Below the pieces are notes generated by a model. The model was not told the DNA's origin. It searched no databases and worked only from the letters and a program-made list of their open reading frames with translations. The position numbers were made by a program, and so were the translations under genes. Positions 10,891 through 18,620 of a DNA stretch of 64,000 nt are shown here, piece after piece (the stretch's first letter is position 1; each line of letters begins with the position of its first letter). Source of the DNA: Burkholderia glumae LMG 2196 = ATCC 33617 (GTDB taxonomy: Bacteria; Pseudomonadota; Gammaproteobacteria; Burkholderiales; Burkholderiaceae); the NCBI RefSeq assembly GCF_000960995.1, contig NZ_CP009435.1, positions 2,170,001-2,234,000 on the forward strand. Direction: 5' to 3'.

Positions 10891-10953
10891 GAGAGCGATT
10901 GTATCGGCATAGAGTAGAATTGCAACTACAATCGAATTGCGAGGAGTCCCGCC

Positions 10954-11418
10954 GTGCCCACCCATGAGCCTGATCTCTGGTTCTCGTTTGTCCGGACCCA
11001 TCGGCGGCTGATTCGTGAGATCGAGCGCCGCCTGGCCGAAGCGAAGCTGCCCGCCTATGCCTGGTACGACGTTCTCTGGGGCATCGAGAGCAGCCCCGAA
11101 GGCTCGCGTCGCATGCATGAACTGGCCGATTCGCTGGCCGTCGAACGCTACAACCTGACCCGCCTCGTCGATCGCCTCGAGGCAGAGGGGCTCGTCACCC
11201 GCACGCGCTCGGCCGACGACGGCCGCGCGGCCTTCGTGGCGATCACGAAGGAGGGACGCGTGCTGCGCAAGAAGATGTGGAAGATCTACGAGGCGACCGT
11301 CGCCGAGCTGTTCGTGTCGCAATTCGATGCCGAGCAGCGCCGGCAGTTCGCGAGCGCGCTCGACCGCGCCGCGCATGCGGCACGCGAGGCCTATTCCTCG
11401 AAGGGCGCCGCCGCCTGA
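10954..11418 (+). CDS. MarR-family transcriptional regulator
   Basis: A 154-residue winged-helix regulator. It contains the MarR core RLVDRLEAEGLVTRTRSADD, then GRAAFVAITKEGRVL, which is the DxR wing signature of the family. The start is a GTG at 10954 with a GAGGAG ribosome site 7 bp upstream. It is transcribed away from the E1 gene, so it most likely controls that gene and itself through the palindrome at 10877. The ligand is unknown; MarR proteins commonly respond to aromatic acids or oxidants. Confidence 0.9.
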   Translation: MPTHEPDLWFSFVRTHRRLIREIERRLAEAKLPAYAWYDVLWGIESSPEGSRRMHELADSLAVERYNLTRLVDRLEAEGLVTRTRSADDGRAAFVAITKEGRVLRKKMWKIYEATVAELFVSQFDAEQRRQFASALDRAAHAAREAYSSKGAAA

Positions 11419-11430
11419 GGCGGCGGGGGC

Positions 11431-11468
11431 GGCAGGCGATCGGCGCCGTCAGCCGCCGATCGCCTGCC
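11431..11468. terminator. 15-bp inverted repeat between convergent genes
   Basis: GGCAGGCGATCGGCG (11431-11445) and CGCCGATCGCCTGCC (11454-11468) form a perfect stem with an 8-nt loop, between marR and the convergent IMPase-like gene. It overlaps the last codons of the latter. Probably a bidirectional terminator; no U-tract. Confidence 0.6.
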
Positions 11469-12261
11469 GGATGTGGCCCGACAGTTCGGCCACATGCTGC
11501 GAGGCGCCGATGATGAAGCCGCGCTCGGCGCCGTCGCGCGAGAAGCGCACCACCTTGCCGCCGAGCGCGGGGATGATGACCTGCGCGGCCGACACGCCGG
11601 TGCTGGCGCCGTCCAACGACACGGTGCCGCCGAACCTGCCGGTGGCGATCTTGATCATGTCGATCACCGGCGACCAGGTGGTGAGCAGCCGCTTCGAGTG
11701 CAGCTCGACGATTTCCCGGATCCGCCGCGCGAGCGGGTCGTCGCACCCCGCGTGGCCCTGCATCCAGCCGATGGTCGAGTGCTTGAGGGACTGGCCGCCG
11801 GACAGCTCGCGCAGCGGAACGTGATTGTGGAAGATCGGTCCGTTGCGAATCCCGTGGACCATCTCGTCCTGGTAGGCGTCGTAGAGGATCGCGGCGACCG
11901 GCTCGCCGAGATAGCAGAGCGTGAGCGTGACGCCGAACAGCGGGATCGCCGATACGTAGTTATGCGTACCGTCCAGCGGATCGACGATCCAGCTCCAGTC
12001 GGCGGTCCCTCCCGATACCGCCGACTTCGCCGAATGGATCGGGTGGGAGCCGTCGATGCAGCGGATGCCCTTGATGATCAGCTTTTCGCAGGCGAGGTTG
12101 ACCTCGTCCACGATGCAGCCGAAGTCCGCCTGCTCCGACACGCGCACGTCCGTGAAGAACCGGCGCTTGGCGAGCTTGCCGGCATCCTGGACTGGCCGCA
12201 GCATCGCCTCGATGTATTGCTGCGCCTCGTCGTGCGGGAATTTCGGATTTATGTTTGCCAT
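11449..12261 (-). CDS. Inositol monophosphatase-like protein with missing metal ligands
   Basis: A 270-residue member of the IMPase/FBPase fold, last gene of the leftward biosynthetic cluster. It keeps WIVDPLDGTHNYVSAIPLFG, whose two Asp residues (94 and 97) bind metal in active IMPases. The upstream GEE-type Glu motif is not visible: the region reads GSHPIHSAKSAVSGG. The C-terminal WD.AA motif is replaced by TGVSAAQVIIPALGG. By eye, two of the usual metal ligands are therefore absent, so normal phosphatase activity is doubtful. The start at 12261 has an AAGGAA ribosome site. Its place downstream of the RohS-like and ferredoxin genes suggests a role in the same pathway; what it does there is unknown. 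Confidence 0.8.
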   Translation of the reverse strand: MANINPKFPHDEAQQYIEAMLRPVQDAGKLAKRRFFTDVRVSEQADFGCIVDEVNLACEKLIIKGIRCIDGSHPIHSAKSAVSGGTADWSWIVDPLDGTHNYVSAIPLFGVTLTLCYLGEPVAAILYDAYQDEMVHGIRNGPIFHNHVPLRELSGGQSLKHSTIGWMQGHAGCDDPLARRIREIVELHSKRLLTTWSPVIDMIKIATGRFGGTVSLDGASTGVSAAQVIIPALGGKVVRFSRDGAERGFIIGASQHVAELSGHIRQAIGG

Positions 12262-12336
12262 AACAAAATTCCTTGTCCTGATGGGTACACGGCGACGGCG
12301 CCGCGGCGTGCGAGATCCGGCGCGCGATCGGCGGGC

Positions 12337-12597
12337 CTATTTGGCGAGCGTCGCGTCCTTGCGTTCATGCACCACGATCACGAGGTCGCCGCAGGACGGC
12401 CCGCTCAGCCGTTCGCCCGTCTCGAGGCTGAACTGCGAGAAATGCAGCGGACAGGCGATGGTCTTCTTCTGCCGGTTGATCACGCCGTGCGTGAGCCAGC
12501 CGTGGCGATGCGGGCAGTGCTTCGGGATCGTCACGTCGACGTCGTCGAGGTGGATCGTGAAGGTCTCGTTTTCTTCGTAGTCGTCGAGGTTGTTCAT
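12337..12597 (-). CDS. Small Rieske-type [2Fe-2S] ferredoxin
   Basis: An 86-residue soluble protein. The Rieske ligands are Cys28, His30, Cys49 and His52 in KHCPHRHGWLTHG and ACPLHFSQFSLETGE. Length and motif match the ferredoxin components of multi-component Rieske oxygenases. It is an electron carrier and probably serves the Rieske oxygenase encoded at 17059-18096, or possibly the diiron N-oxygenase just upstream. No ferredoxin reductase gene lies in the window, so a host reductase would be needed. It is 178 bp after the RohS-like gene and 75 bp before the IMPase-like gene, on the same strand. Confidence 0.88.
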   Translation of the reverse strand: MNNLDDYEENETFTIHLDDVDVTIPKHCPHRHGWLTHGVINRQKKTIACPLHFSQFSLETGERLSGPSCGDLVIVVHERKDATLAK

Positions 12598-12775
12598 GTG
12601 CGTTGGTGGCGCGCGCGGCGCGGCGCGTGCGCGAGGGTTCGCGCGCGCCGCTCCGGCGGCCGCTTCTCCGGAGTGGATGGTGACGAAGGCGCCCGGCCGG
12701 CGCCGCCTGCTCAGGCGGCGGCCGCCCGAGCGCGGCGCGGCCCGCCGTGCCGCGAGGGTGGGGCGGGCGTACCGC

Positions 12776-13609
12776 TCACGAATACTCGCGGGCGTAGTGC
12801 CGGGCCTTGCTGACGGCCGCCTCGAATGCCTGGGTGGTGATTTCCCGGCCGAAGCACACGCCCTGCCACGCCTTCGCGCAGTCGAGCTGCCCCGACTTGT
12901 CCATCGCGCGCAGCAGGCGGTGGCCTTCGATGGCATGGAACACGTCGATGTGAACGTGCTCGCTGTAGTAGTGGTGCGCGCTCACCCCGAGCCGCTCGCA
13001 GGCACGCGTGTAGCAGAGGAAGAACAAGGGGATGATGCTCTCGAAGTAGGTGATGACGCCGGCGAAGTAGGACGGATCGTCGGCGCGCACCGTCAGCCAG
13101 TAGAACATGTTGACGAACGCGAACGCGGCCGGCGAGACGTTGTCGATGTAATAGTTCAGGTCGCTCGGCAGCCCCAGCTCCTCCAGCAGCTTGATGTAGA
13201 GCGCGGTATGCGAGCGCTGCAGGTTGCCCGAGCCGAACTCGTCGACGAGCATTCGCAGCACCGGCATCTGCGCTTCCAGCGAGAGCCGCGGCATCAGGTA
13301 GTAGAACACCTGGGCCTCGGTCAGGCCGTCGGCGGCGAACTCCTGGACCAGGATCCGGAATTCCTCGAGCGACATCTGCTCGGCCACGTAGCGCACGCTC
13401 TCGGCGTCGTCCTCCTCGTCCTGCTTGATCAGCGCGGCTAGCCGCTGCTTGAGCTCGTCGAGATCGACCGGCAGGTCGCAAGGCGAGACCCGGCTGATCG
13501 TCGAGCTGGTCCAGTCCCGCTCGAAGGCGAGCAGCCGGTCCTCGACCGGGGTGAGGCGCTTGGTTTGCGCGCGGTTGGCGATGTACAACGCCCTTTGTAG
13601 TTCGCTCAT
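12776..13609 (-). CDS. rohS: Heme-oxygenase-like diiron N-oxygenase (RohS homologue)
   Basis: A 277-residue member of the heme-oxygenase-like diiron oxidase family, which includes RohS (2-aminoimidazole to 2-nitroimidazole), SznF and BesC. All six ligand positions expected from SznF-type enzymes can be read with the right spacing: Glu98, Glu124 (in LVDEFGSGNL), His134 (ten residues on, in QRSHTALY), then His218, Asp222 and His225 in EHVHIDVFHAIEGH. This H-x3-D-x2-H signature and the E-x9-H pair are diagnostic. The start codon overlaps the stop of the aldolase gene (ATGA). In this gene set, RohS activity is the natural prediction. The exact substrate is inferred from context. Confidence 0.85.
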   Translation of the reverse strand: MSELQRALYIANRAQTKRLTPVEDRLLAFERDWTSSTISRVSPCDLPVDLDELKQRLAALIKQDEEDDAESVRYVAEQMSLEEFRILVQEFAADGLTEAQVFYYLMPRLSLEAQMPVLRMLVDEFGSGNLQRSHTALYIKLLEELGLPSDLNYYIDNVSPAAFAFVNMFYWLTVRADDPSYFAGVITYFESIIPLFFLCYTRACERLGVSAHHYYSEHVHIDVFHAIEGHRLLRAMDKSGQLDCAKAWQGVCFGREITTQAFEAAVSKARHYAREYS

Positions 13610-14412
13610 GACAGATTGACCTCCACAGCCACGGTTTGACTCGACGCGAGAATGCCGCGCTCGGTCAGTTCCTCTTTGATGTGCCGGTACCAGTCGTCCT
13701 GGTCCAGCCCGAATCTCACCGTCAGCTCGCCGATGAATTTGCGCAGCGCCGGGTCCGACGAGCGCGTCGCGAGCCGGCACACGGCCGGTTCGAGATTGGC
13801 GAGCGAGACGGTCTGGCCGTCCGATTCCAGGCCGTTGCAAAGCCAGTGCTCCCAGCCCAGGTAGTAGGCCAGCCCCGCGCCGCGCAGGCGGTCGATGTCG
13901 GCCTGGCTGCGCAGCTCGGGCGGCGAGTCCTTGATGCCGGCCACGCGCGGCAGCCGAGCGATCTCGAGCAGGGTCTCGAGCGTCGCCGTGTTCTGCGACA
14001 GCGAGCTTTCGTTGTAGATGTACAGCTTCAGGTCGGTCGCGTCGTGGACGGCGGTGAAGTGCGCGACCATGTCGGCCTGCGTCACCTGCTTGCCGAACGG
14101 CGTCGGGAACATCACGGCCCGCGCGCCGAGCGCCTGTGCCTTGACGGCGTAGCGCGTCACCTCGGCGGTGGTCGCCCGCTCGATGCCGGCGATCACGCGC
14201 GGGCCGCCGGCCACGGCGAGCGTGGCGCGCAGCATCGCCTCCCAGCGGGTTTCGTCGAGCAGCCAGCCCTCGCCCGAAGTCAGGCAGGCGATGAAGCCGG
14301 TGGCGTGGCGCGCGGTGTTCGCGATCAGCCGCGCCACGCCGGCCGGGCACACGTCGCCCTGCTCCGTGAGCGGCGTGACGAGCGGCACGTAGAGCGCGGA
14401 ATCAGTTGACAT
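13606..14412 (-). CDS. rohR: DapA-family retro-aldolase (RohR homologue)
   Basis: A 268-residue class I aldolase of the dihydrodipicolinate synthase / N-acetylneuraminate lyase family. The Schiff-base lysine is Lys161 in RVAGIKDSP, and the conserved Tyr133 is in LKLYIYNES. Known RohR cleaves 4-hydroxy-2-oxoarginine to guanidinoacetaldehyde and pyruvate in azomycin synthesis. The family alone would not give this function. The evidence is its position between RohQ- and RohS-like genes, with 11-bp and 4-bp overlaps. The protein is somewhat shorter than ordinary DapA (about 290), and no lysine-pathway gene is nearby. Confidence 0.85.
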   Translation of the reverse strand: MSTDSALYVPLVTPLTEQGDVCPAGVARLIANTARHATGFIACLTSGEGWLLDETRWEAMLRATLAVAGGPRVIAGIERATTAEVTRYAVKAQALGARAVMFPTPFGKQVTQADMVAHFTAVHDATDLKLYIYNESSLSQNTATLETLLEIARLPRVAGIKDSPPELRSQADIDRLRGAGLAYYLGWEHWLCNGLESDGQTVSLANLEPAVCRLATRSSDPALRKFIGELTVRFGLDQDDWYRHIKEELTERGILASSQTVAVEVNLS

Positions 14413-14917
14413 GAAACCACTCCTCGCCGGTCAGCACGAACGCCTTCGAGCGGTGATAGAGGTTCTCGAGCTCGGTCGGGAAGCTGCCCGCGGCCGACGA
14501 CTCGTCGAACGAACCGAGGTGGTCGGCCAGGCAGGGCAGGCTGCGCAGCGCCGGATCGTGGGTGTAGAGCTTGGCCTCGGCGGCCATCACCTGCGCGGCC
14601 AGCAGTTTCTGCTCGGCACGCAGGTGCGCGAGCCGCGCATCCGAATACGCGGTCTGCAGATGGCGCGTCTCGTAGCCCTGCCGCACGAACGTCATGTCGG
14701 TGTGCAGCACGTCCATGAACGGATAGTAATCGTCCTGGGTCTCGCGCGGCTGCCGCCAGATGACCGAGTCGCAGATGCCGATCTGCTCGAAGTTCATCCT
14801 GGCCCCTATCGTGTAGTGGCCATGGAAGAAGTTCAGCGAACGCGTGCGGATCACCCGGTCGCCATGATGCATGCCGAGGAACAGCGAAGCATCGATGAAC
14901 GGCATGGCGTTACGCAT
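14402..14917 (-). CDS. rohQ: RohQ-like cyclase / DUF6190-type protein
   Basis: A 171-residue soluble protein whose N-terminus, MPFIDASLFLGMHHGD, looks like the first strand and acidic residue of PIN-like folds (Asp9). Later segments are FEQIGICDSVIWRQPRETQD and YYPFMDVLHTDMTFVRQGYE. It resembles actinobacterial proteins of the DUF6190 type. In the azomycin pathway RohQ performs dehydrative cyclisation of guanidinoacetaldehyde to 2-aminoimidazole, and its gene sits with rohP, rohR and rohS just as here. The start at 14917 overlaps the RohP-like gene by 8 bp; an internal ATG at 14905 would leave a 4-bp gap. Assignment is mainly by context. Confidence 0.7.
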   Translation of the reverse strand: MRNAMPFIDASLFLGMHHGDRVIRTRSLNFFHGHYTIGARMNFEQIGICDSVIWRQPRETQDDYYPFMDVLHTDMTFVRQGYETRHLQTAYSDARLAHLRAEQKLLAAQVMAAEAKLYTHDPALRSLPCLADHLGSFDESSAAGSFPTELENLYHRSKAFVLTGEEWFHVN

Positions 14918-16103
14918 GATAGCTCTCCAGTGCCGCCTTCATCGCGCCCATCGCCTGGCGGAAGAGCTCGGGGTCGCGCGCGAGCGCGATGCGCACGAAG
15001 CGCTGGCCGCGTTCCGGATGCTTCCAGTAGAAGTACTTGCCCGGCAGCACATAGACGTTCGACTTCAGCAGATGCGCATGCAGCTCGTCCGCCGAGACGC
15101 GCTCGTCGACGATGCGGAACCAGCCCACGCTCGTTTCCACCTTCGGCTCGCAGTAGGACAGGATGTTGCCGTCCAGGTGGCGGATCGCGCTCGCGCGGTT
15201 GATCGCCAGCACTTCGCGCACCGAGCGGAAGCCATCGTTGACGCTGTCCTTGATGTATTGCGTGACGACGTTGAGGATGAAGGGCGAGACGTTCAGCAGC
15301 ACGCTCGTGACAATGCTGTAGAGGTCGGCGTTGAGGTCGCGGCTCGCGGTGACGGTCGCGCACTTGGCGTCCTGCAGCGGCCAGGTCTTGCCGGTGTCCT
15401 CCATCGCGATGTAGCTCACGCCGGCATCCTCCATGATCGCGTAGGCGTCGATGCGCTCGCGCCCGGAGGTCAGGATGAAGGCCGAGAAGCAGAAATCGAG
15501 GATCAGGATCTTGCCGTGGTCCTTGCAGTAGCGGACCACTTCCTTGAACGGCTCGGCGCCGTCGGCGAACAGGCTCGCGCCGGTCGGATTGTTCGGGTCG
15601 ACGAGGAAGATCGCGTCGACCTGCGCGCCGTGCTTCTGCAGGTTGGCGTAGATCCGCTCGGGCTGCTCGAACAGCGATTCGTCGAGCGCCGACATCGGGA
15701 CTTCCATGTGCTTGAGCAGGTCGTGCAGGTTGTCGAAGCACGGCTCGATCAGGCCCACGCGCAGATTGCGCCGGCGCAGGAAGGTGGCCGTGATGTGCAT
15801 CGCGATCGAGGCGGCATAGACCAGGTAGATCTCGTCCCTGCGCTCCAGCGCGCGGTGCTGGCCGTGCAGCCGATAGAACGCCTCGATGAAGGCCTGCTCG
15901 GCCTGGTGCTGCGTTTCCGAGGCGGCCTTGTACCAGAGATACGGCAGGCTCTCGACGATACCCTTCTGCGACGGGCTCTGGCCCTGGTGGGTATGGGCGT
16001 CGGCCAGGTTGAAGCGGGTCTTCAGCGCCGAAATCTCGTGCTGCGTGATGTCTTCCTTGGCCAGGGTGTCGGTATCGGCGATGTGTTCGGTAAGGACGTC
16101 CAT
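14910..16103 (-). CDS. rohP: O2- and PLP-dependent L-arginine oxidase (RohP/MppP family)
   Basis: A 397-residue fold-type I PLP enzyme. It resembles MppP and RohP, which use PLP and O2 to turn L-arginine into 4-hydroxy-2-oxoarginine without other cofactors. Family-specific stretches are FNLADAHTHQGQSPSQK near the N-terminus (His37 aligns with the catalytically important N-terminal His), EPCFDNLHDLL, VDPNNPTGA, and MEDTGKTWPLQDAK with the PLP lysine Lys239. Downstream, NADLYSIVTSVLLNVSPFIL also matches the MppP pattern. An ordinary aminotransferase would lack the ordered N-terminal DAHTHQ segment. It is the first gene of the tight four-gene core. Confidence 0.85.
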   Translation of the reverse strand: MDVLTEHIADTDTLAKEDITQHEISALKTRFNLADAHTHQGQSPSQKGIVESLPYLWYKAASETQHQAEQAFIEAFYRLHGQHRALERRDEIYLVYAASIAMHITATFLRRRNLRVGLIEPCFDNLHDLLKHMEVPMSALDESLFEQPERIYANLQKHGAQVDAIFLVDPNNPTGASLFADGAEPFKEVVRYCKDHGKILILDFCFSAFILTSGRERIDAYAIMEDAGVSYIAMEDTGKTWPLQDAKCATVTASRDLNADLYSIVTSVLLNVSPFILNVVTQYIKDSVNDGFRSVREVLAINRASAIRHLDGNILSYCEPKVETSVGWFRIVDERVSADELHAHLLKSNVYVLPGKYFYWKHPERGQRFVRIALARDPELFRQAMGAMKAALESYHA

Positions 16104-16551
16104 GATCTCAGTCTCTCAGGTGTCCAGCGTGGCCCCGCGGGGCACGCTGTCTTGTCAAAGGGCGGGCACGTCGGCTGGCCGGGCGGTGGCCCGGCGAATG
16201 GCCCTTGCTCGGGGCGGGGCCGCGTGTCTCGTCACGGCGTGGCGATATGAGGCTTGCTCGACGCTGGGCCAGGGTCGCGATTCGGGCGCCCGTCACGCGG
16301 TAACGCGCGGCGGGCCTGCTGCAAGGGCCGCCGGGCACGCCGGCGCGGCGCGGGGCGAACATGCCGCCGGGCCGTGAGGCCGACGGCTGACGCCGATATG
16401 ATGTGAGCGTATTGGAGCGACTTCGTCTTTCAAGCATGCCGTCCTCGCAATGCTGGCCATGGGTACAACCGTGCTCTTGACGTGGCACGTCGGCTTTCGT
16501 GGAGCCGGTGCACGGCTCCCGTGATGCGCTTCTCGGTGATGCCGGCCGGCT
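16104..16551. other. Gap between the cupin gene and the RohP-like gene
   Basis: 448 bp on the leftward cluster. It could hold a second promoter for rohPQRS, or be read through from the cupin gene. Short GC-rich self-complementary stretches (for example GGCCCCGCGGGGC near 16131) are present. No gene was recognised. Confidence 0.45.
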
Positions 16552-17028
16552 TCAGGCCGCCTTGTCTTCCCACGGCGCGTGGGAGGTATAGGAGATGCCG
16601 TACTTCACGCTGAGGTCGCCGAGGTTGGTCAGATCGATGTCGGTGCCCATCGTCGAGAGCACCTCGACGAATTCGTCGAAGCCGCCCGGCAGATAGGTGT
16701 TGATCGTCTTGCTGACGGTGTCGCCGGCGTTGTAGAACGAGTGCGGGACGTTGCGGGGCAGCAGCACCGTGTCGCCGGGCTCGGCGATCAGGGTTTGCTT
16801 GTCGCACCAGATCTGGTACTTGCCCTCGACGATGTAGAACATCTCGTCCTCGTTCTTGTGAAGGTGGAACGGGACGCCGTAGCCGGGCGGCACGCATTCC
16901 TCGAAGATGGCGAAGCGGCCGCCGGTGGCCTTGCGGCTCATGCGGATGGTGATGTCGACCGTGTCCAGGACGCGGATGACCTTGTTTTCCTGTTTGGGCG
17001 AAACGACGATCTTGCCGAAAGCGCTCAT
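16552..17028 (-). CDS. Cupin-domain protein
   Basis: A 158-residue single-domain cupin. Motif 1 reads GYGVPFHLHKNEDEMFYIVE, giving metal ligands His55, His57 and Glu62. Motif 2 is GDTVLLPRNVPHSFYN with His96. All four usual ligands are present, so it can bind a metal and could be an isomerase, a dioxygenase or a binding protein. It lies 30 bp downstream of the Rieske oxygenase gene on the same strand, so the two are surely co-transcribed. Its role in the nitroimidazole-type cluster is unknown; tailoring or protection are both possible. Confidence 0.85.
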   Translation of the reverse strand: MSAFGKIVVSPKQENKVIRVLDTVDITIRMSRKATGGRFAIFEECVPPGYGVPFHLHKNEDEMFYIVEGKYQIWCDKQTLIAEPGDTVLLPRNVPHSFYNAGDTVSKTINTYLPGGFDEFVEVLSTMGTDIDLTNLGDLSVKYGISYTSHAPWEDKAA

Positions 17029-17058
17029 GGTTGCATGTCTCCAGATTGCAGGGGTGAA

Positions 17059-18096
17059 TTAACGCTCGGTTACATCTAGAACCTCGAGCCACTGGGCCGG
17101 GGCTTTAGTGTCGAATTGCTCGAAAATGTCGTTGATCTTTCGTCTCATCTTGATCCCCGGCATGTCCGATGCCATGTGAAACTCTTCATTCAGCGTCAGC
17201 GGCGTGTCCCAGTCGGTCGTCTCCAGGATCACGCGATCCTCGTTGGTGACCGCGCGGTCCCACGCCACGATGTCGTCCAGGTCCGGATTGCGGTCGGCGT
17301 CGTTGCGGAACGCGAACTGGACGAACAGCGACTGGCGGTCGTTGATCGGCGTGGCCCAGGTGATGATGGTGTGCACCAGGCCGTTGGGGTACTGGATGCG
17401 CATCCGGCGGCCGAACGGGGCGAACCAGTTGTGCTCCATGTAGCGCGTGGTCTGCTCGCTGCCGATCCCCAGGTTGTCCTTCTGCAGGCCCGGGTTGTTC
17501 ACGAGCACGTCGCTGTACATGTTGAAACCCGTCTCGGTGTCCTCGTAGCGCGCGGGCGCCGGCTCCGGCATCTCGGCCAGCCCGAAGGTCTTGCGATGGA
17601 CGAACGCGAAATGGGAGTTGTCGAGCCCGTTCTCGAGGATCCGCAGGCCGCTGCAGTTCCACACCTCCATGAATTCGTGGATCCGGTAGAAGCCGGCATC
17701 GGCGGCCTCGGGAAAATCGGGGATGTCGTGGATCGGCTCGTCGAGCGCGACCCAGATGTAGCCGTATTTCGTCTTGCAGCGGTAATGGTCGACGACGATC
17801 TTCTCCGACGGCTTCTTCTGCGGCATCTGCGGAATCCGCACGCAGGCGCCGACGCCGTTGTAGGTCCAGCCGTGGTACGGGCACACCAGCTTGCCCTGAT
17901 CGACCCAGCCGCCCGACAGCCGGGCCGAGCGATGCGGGCACTTGTCCTTGACCACGCCGAATTCGTTTTCGCCGGTCCGCCAGAGCGCCAGCGCCTCGCC
18001 GAGCAGGGTCACGGCCAGCGGGGCGTCCGTCACGTCCACCGCACGGGCCACCGGATACCAGAAACGGCGCAGTGAGTTGTGTTGTGTCGTCAGCAT
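17059..18096 (-). CDS. Rieske non-heme iron oxygenase, catalytic subunit
   Basis: A 345-residue Rieske oxygenase alpha-type protein. The [2Fe-2S] ligands are Cys53, His55, Cys72 and His75 in KCPHRSARLSGG and VCPYHGWTYNG. The mononuclear iron site contains Asp159, His162 and His167 in ENGLDNSHFAFVHRKTFG. Size and layout resemble the single-component-type oxygenases (VanA, SxtT/GxtA groups) that hydroxylate or demethylate small molecules. The ATG at 18096 matches the family start; a TTG at 18153 is possible but adds an unrelated leader. It needs electrons, probably from the small ferredoxin at 12337-12597. It is the first gene of the leftward cluster. Confidence 0.88.
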   Translation of the reverse strand: MLTTQHNSLRRFWYPVARAVDVTDAPLAVTLLGEALALWRTGENEFGVVKDKCPHRSARLSGGWVDQGKLVCPYHGWTYNGVGACVRIPQMPQKKPSEKIVVDHYRCKTKYGYIWVALDEPIHDIPDFPEAADAGFYRIHEFMEVWNCSGLRILENGLDNSHFAFVHRKTFGLAEMPEPAPARYEDTETGFNMYSDVLVNNPGLQKDNLGIGSEQTTRYMEHNWFAPFGRRMRIQYPNGLVHTIITWATPINDRQSLFVQFAFRNDADRNPDLDDIVAWDRAVTNEDRVILETTDWDTPLTLNEEFHMASDMPGIKMRRKINDIFEQFDTKAPAQWLEVLDVTER

Positions 18097-18495
18097 ATCG
18101 ATCCAGGTATGAGCGCGCTCCCTTGAACGCAGGAGACGTTGAACGGTTTCCAACGGGTTGCGATGCGGCCGCCCTCTGCCGCCGCATCGCCGAGTGCCGC
18201 CTGTCCGCGGGCCGGCGGACCGTGCCCGCCCGGGCGATCGAGCGACACCGTCCGGGCGCTGGCCGGCTGCCGGCGAGGGCGGGTGTTCCTGGGGTGGCTC
18301 ATGCGGCTGTCTCGCTCAGGTTGACGGTGGGGCATCTGCGGGCAGATACGGCGAAAGCGCTGCGCATCGGTCACGGGCCGCGCGCCTGCCGGATCGACCG
18401 GCGCGGCGTGGCGAATCCCGTTCCCGAAACCGGTATTTTGTGATTCCGGCTTCGTCATTTATTACGTGAATTTCGAACTCGATATCCTCTTGCTT

Positions 18496-18510
18496 TTCCC
18501 GATTCGGGAA
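18496..18510. promoter_or_regulatory. 15-bp palindrome in the cluster control region
   Basis: TTCCCGATTCGGGAA is perfectly symmetric around one central base, about 400 bp upstream of the Rieske oxygenase start. A possible regulator site; the binding protein is unknown. Confidence 0.4.
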
Positions 18511-18604
18511 AGTGTCTCGCTGTCGTAATTTTCAGTAGCCGAGTTTTCAAACTCCGGCTTTCGGAAGGTTTGAGTAGCCTGCTCTGAGTTGAATTTTTAA
18601 AAAA

Positions 18605-18620
18605 CTGTACCTAGGTGCAG
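18605..18620. promoter_or_regulatory. Lux-box-like element
   Basis: CTGTACCTAGGTGCAG fits the CTG-N10-CAG pattern of LuxR-family binding sites and is symmetric except for one pair. It lies between the leftward cluster (start 18096) and the rightward luxR gene (start 19596), so the LuxR protein is the natural candidate to bind it. Confidence 0.5.

Noticed and set aside
12776..13609. TenA- or PqqC-type function for the heme-oxygenase-like protein
   Set aside because: The six-ligand diiron pattern (E, E-x9-H, H-x3-D-x2-H) and the roh-type neighbours favour the N-oxygenase group; no thiamine or PQQ genes are adjacent.
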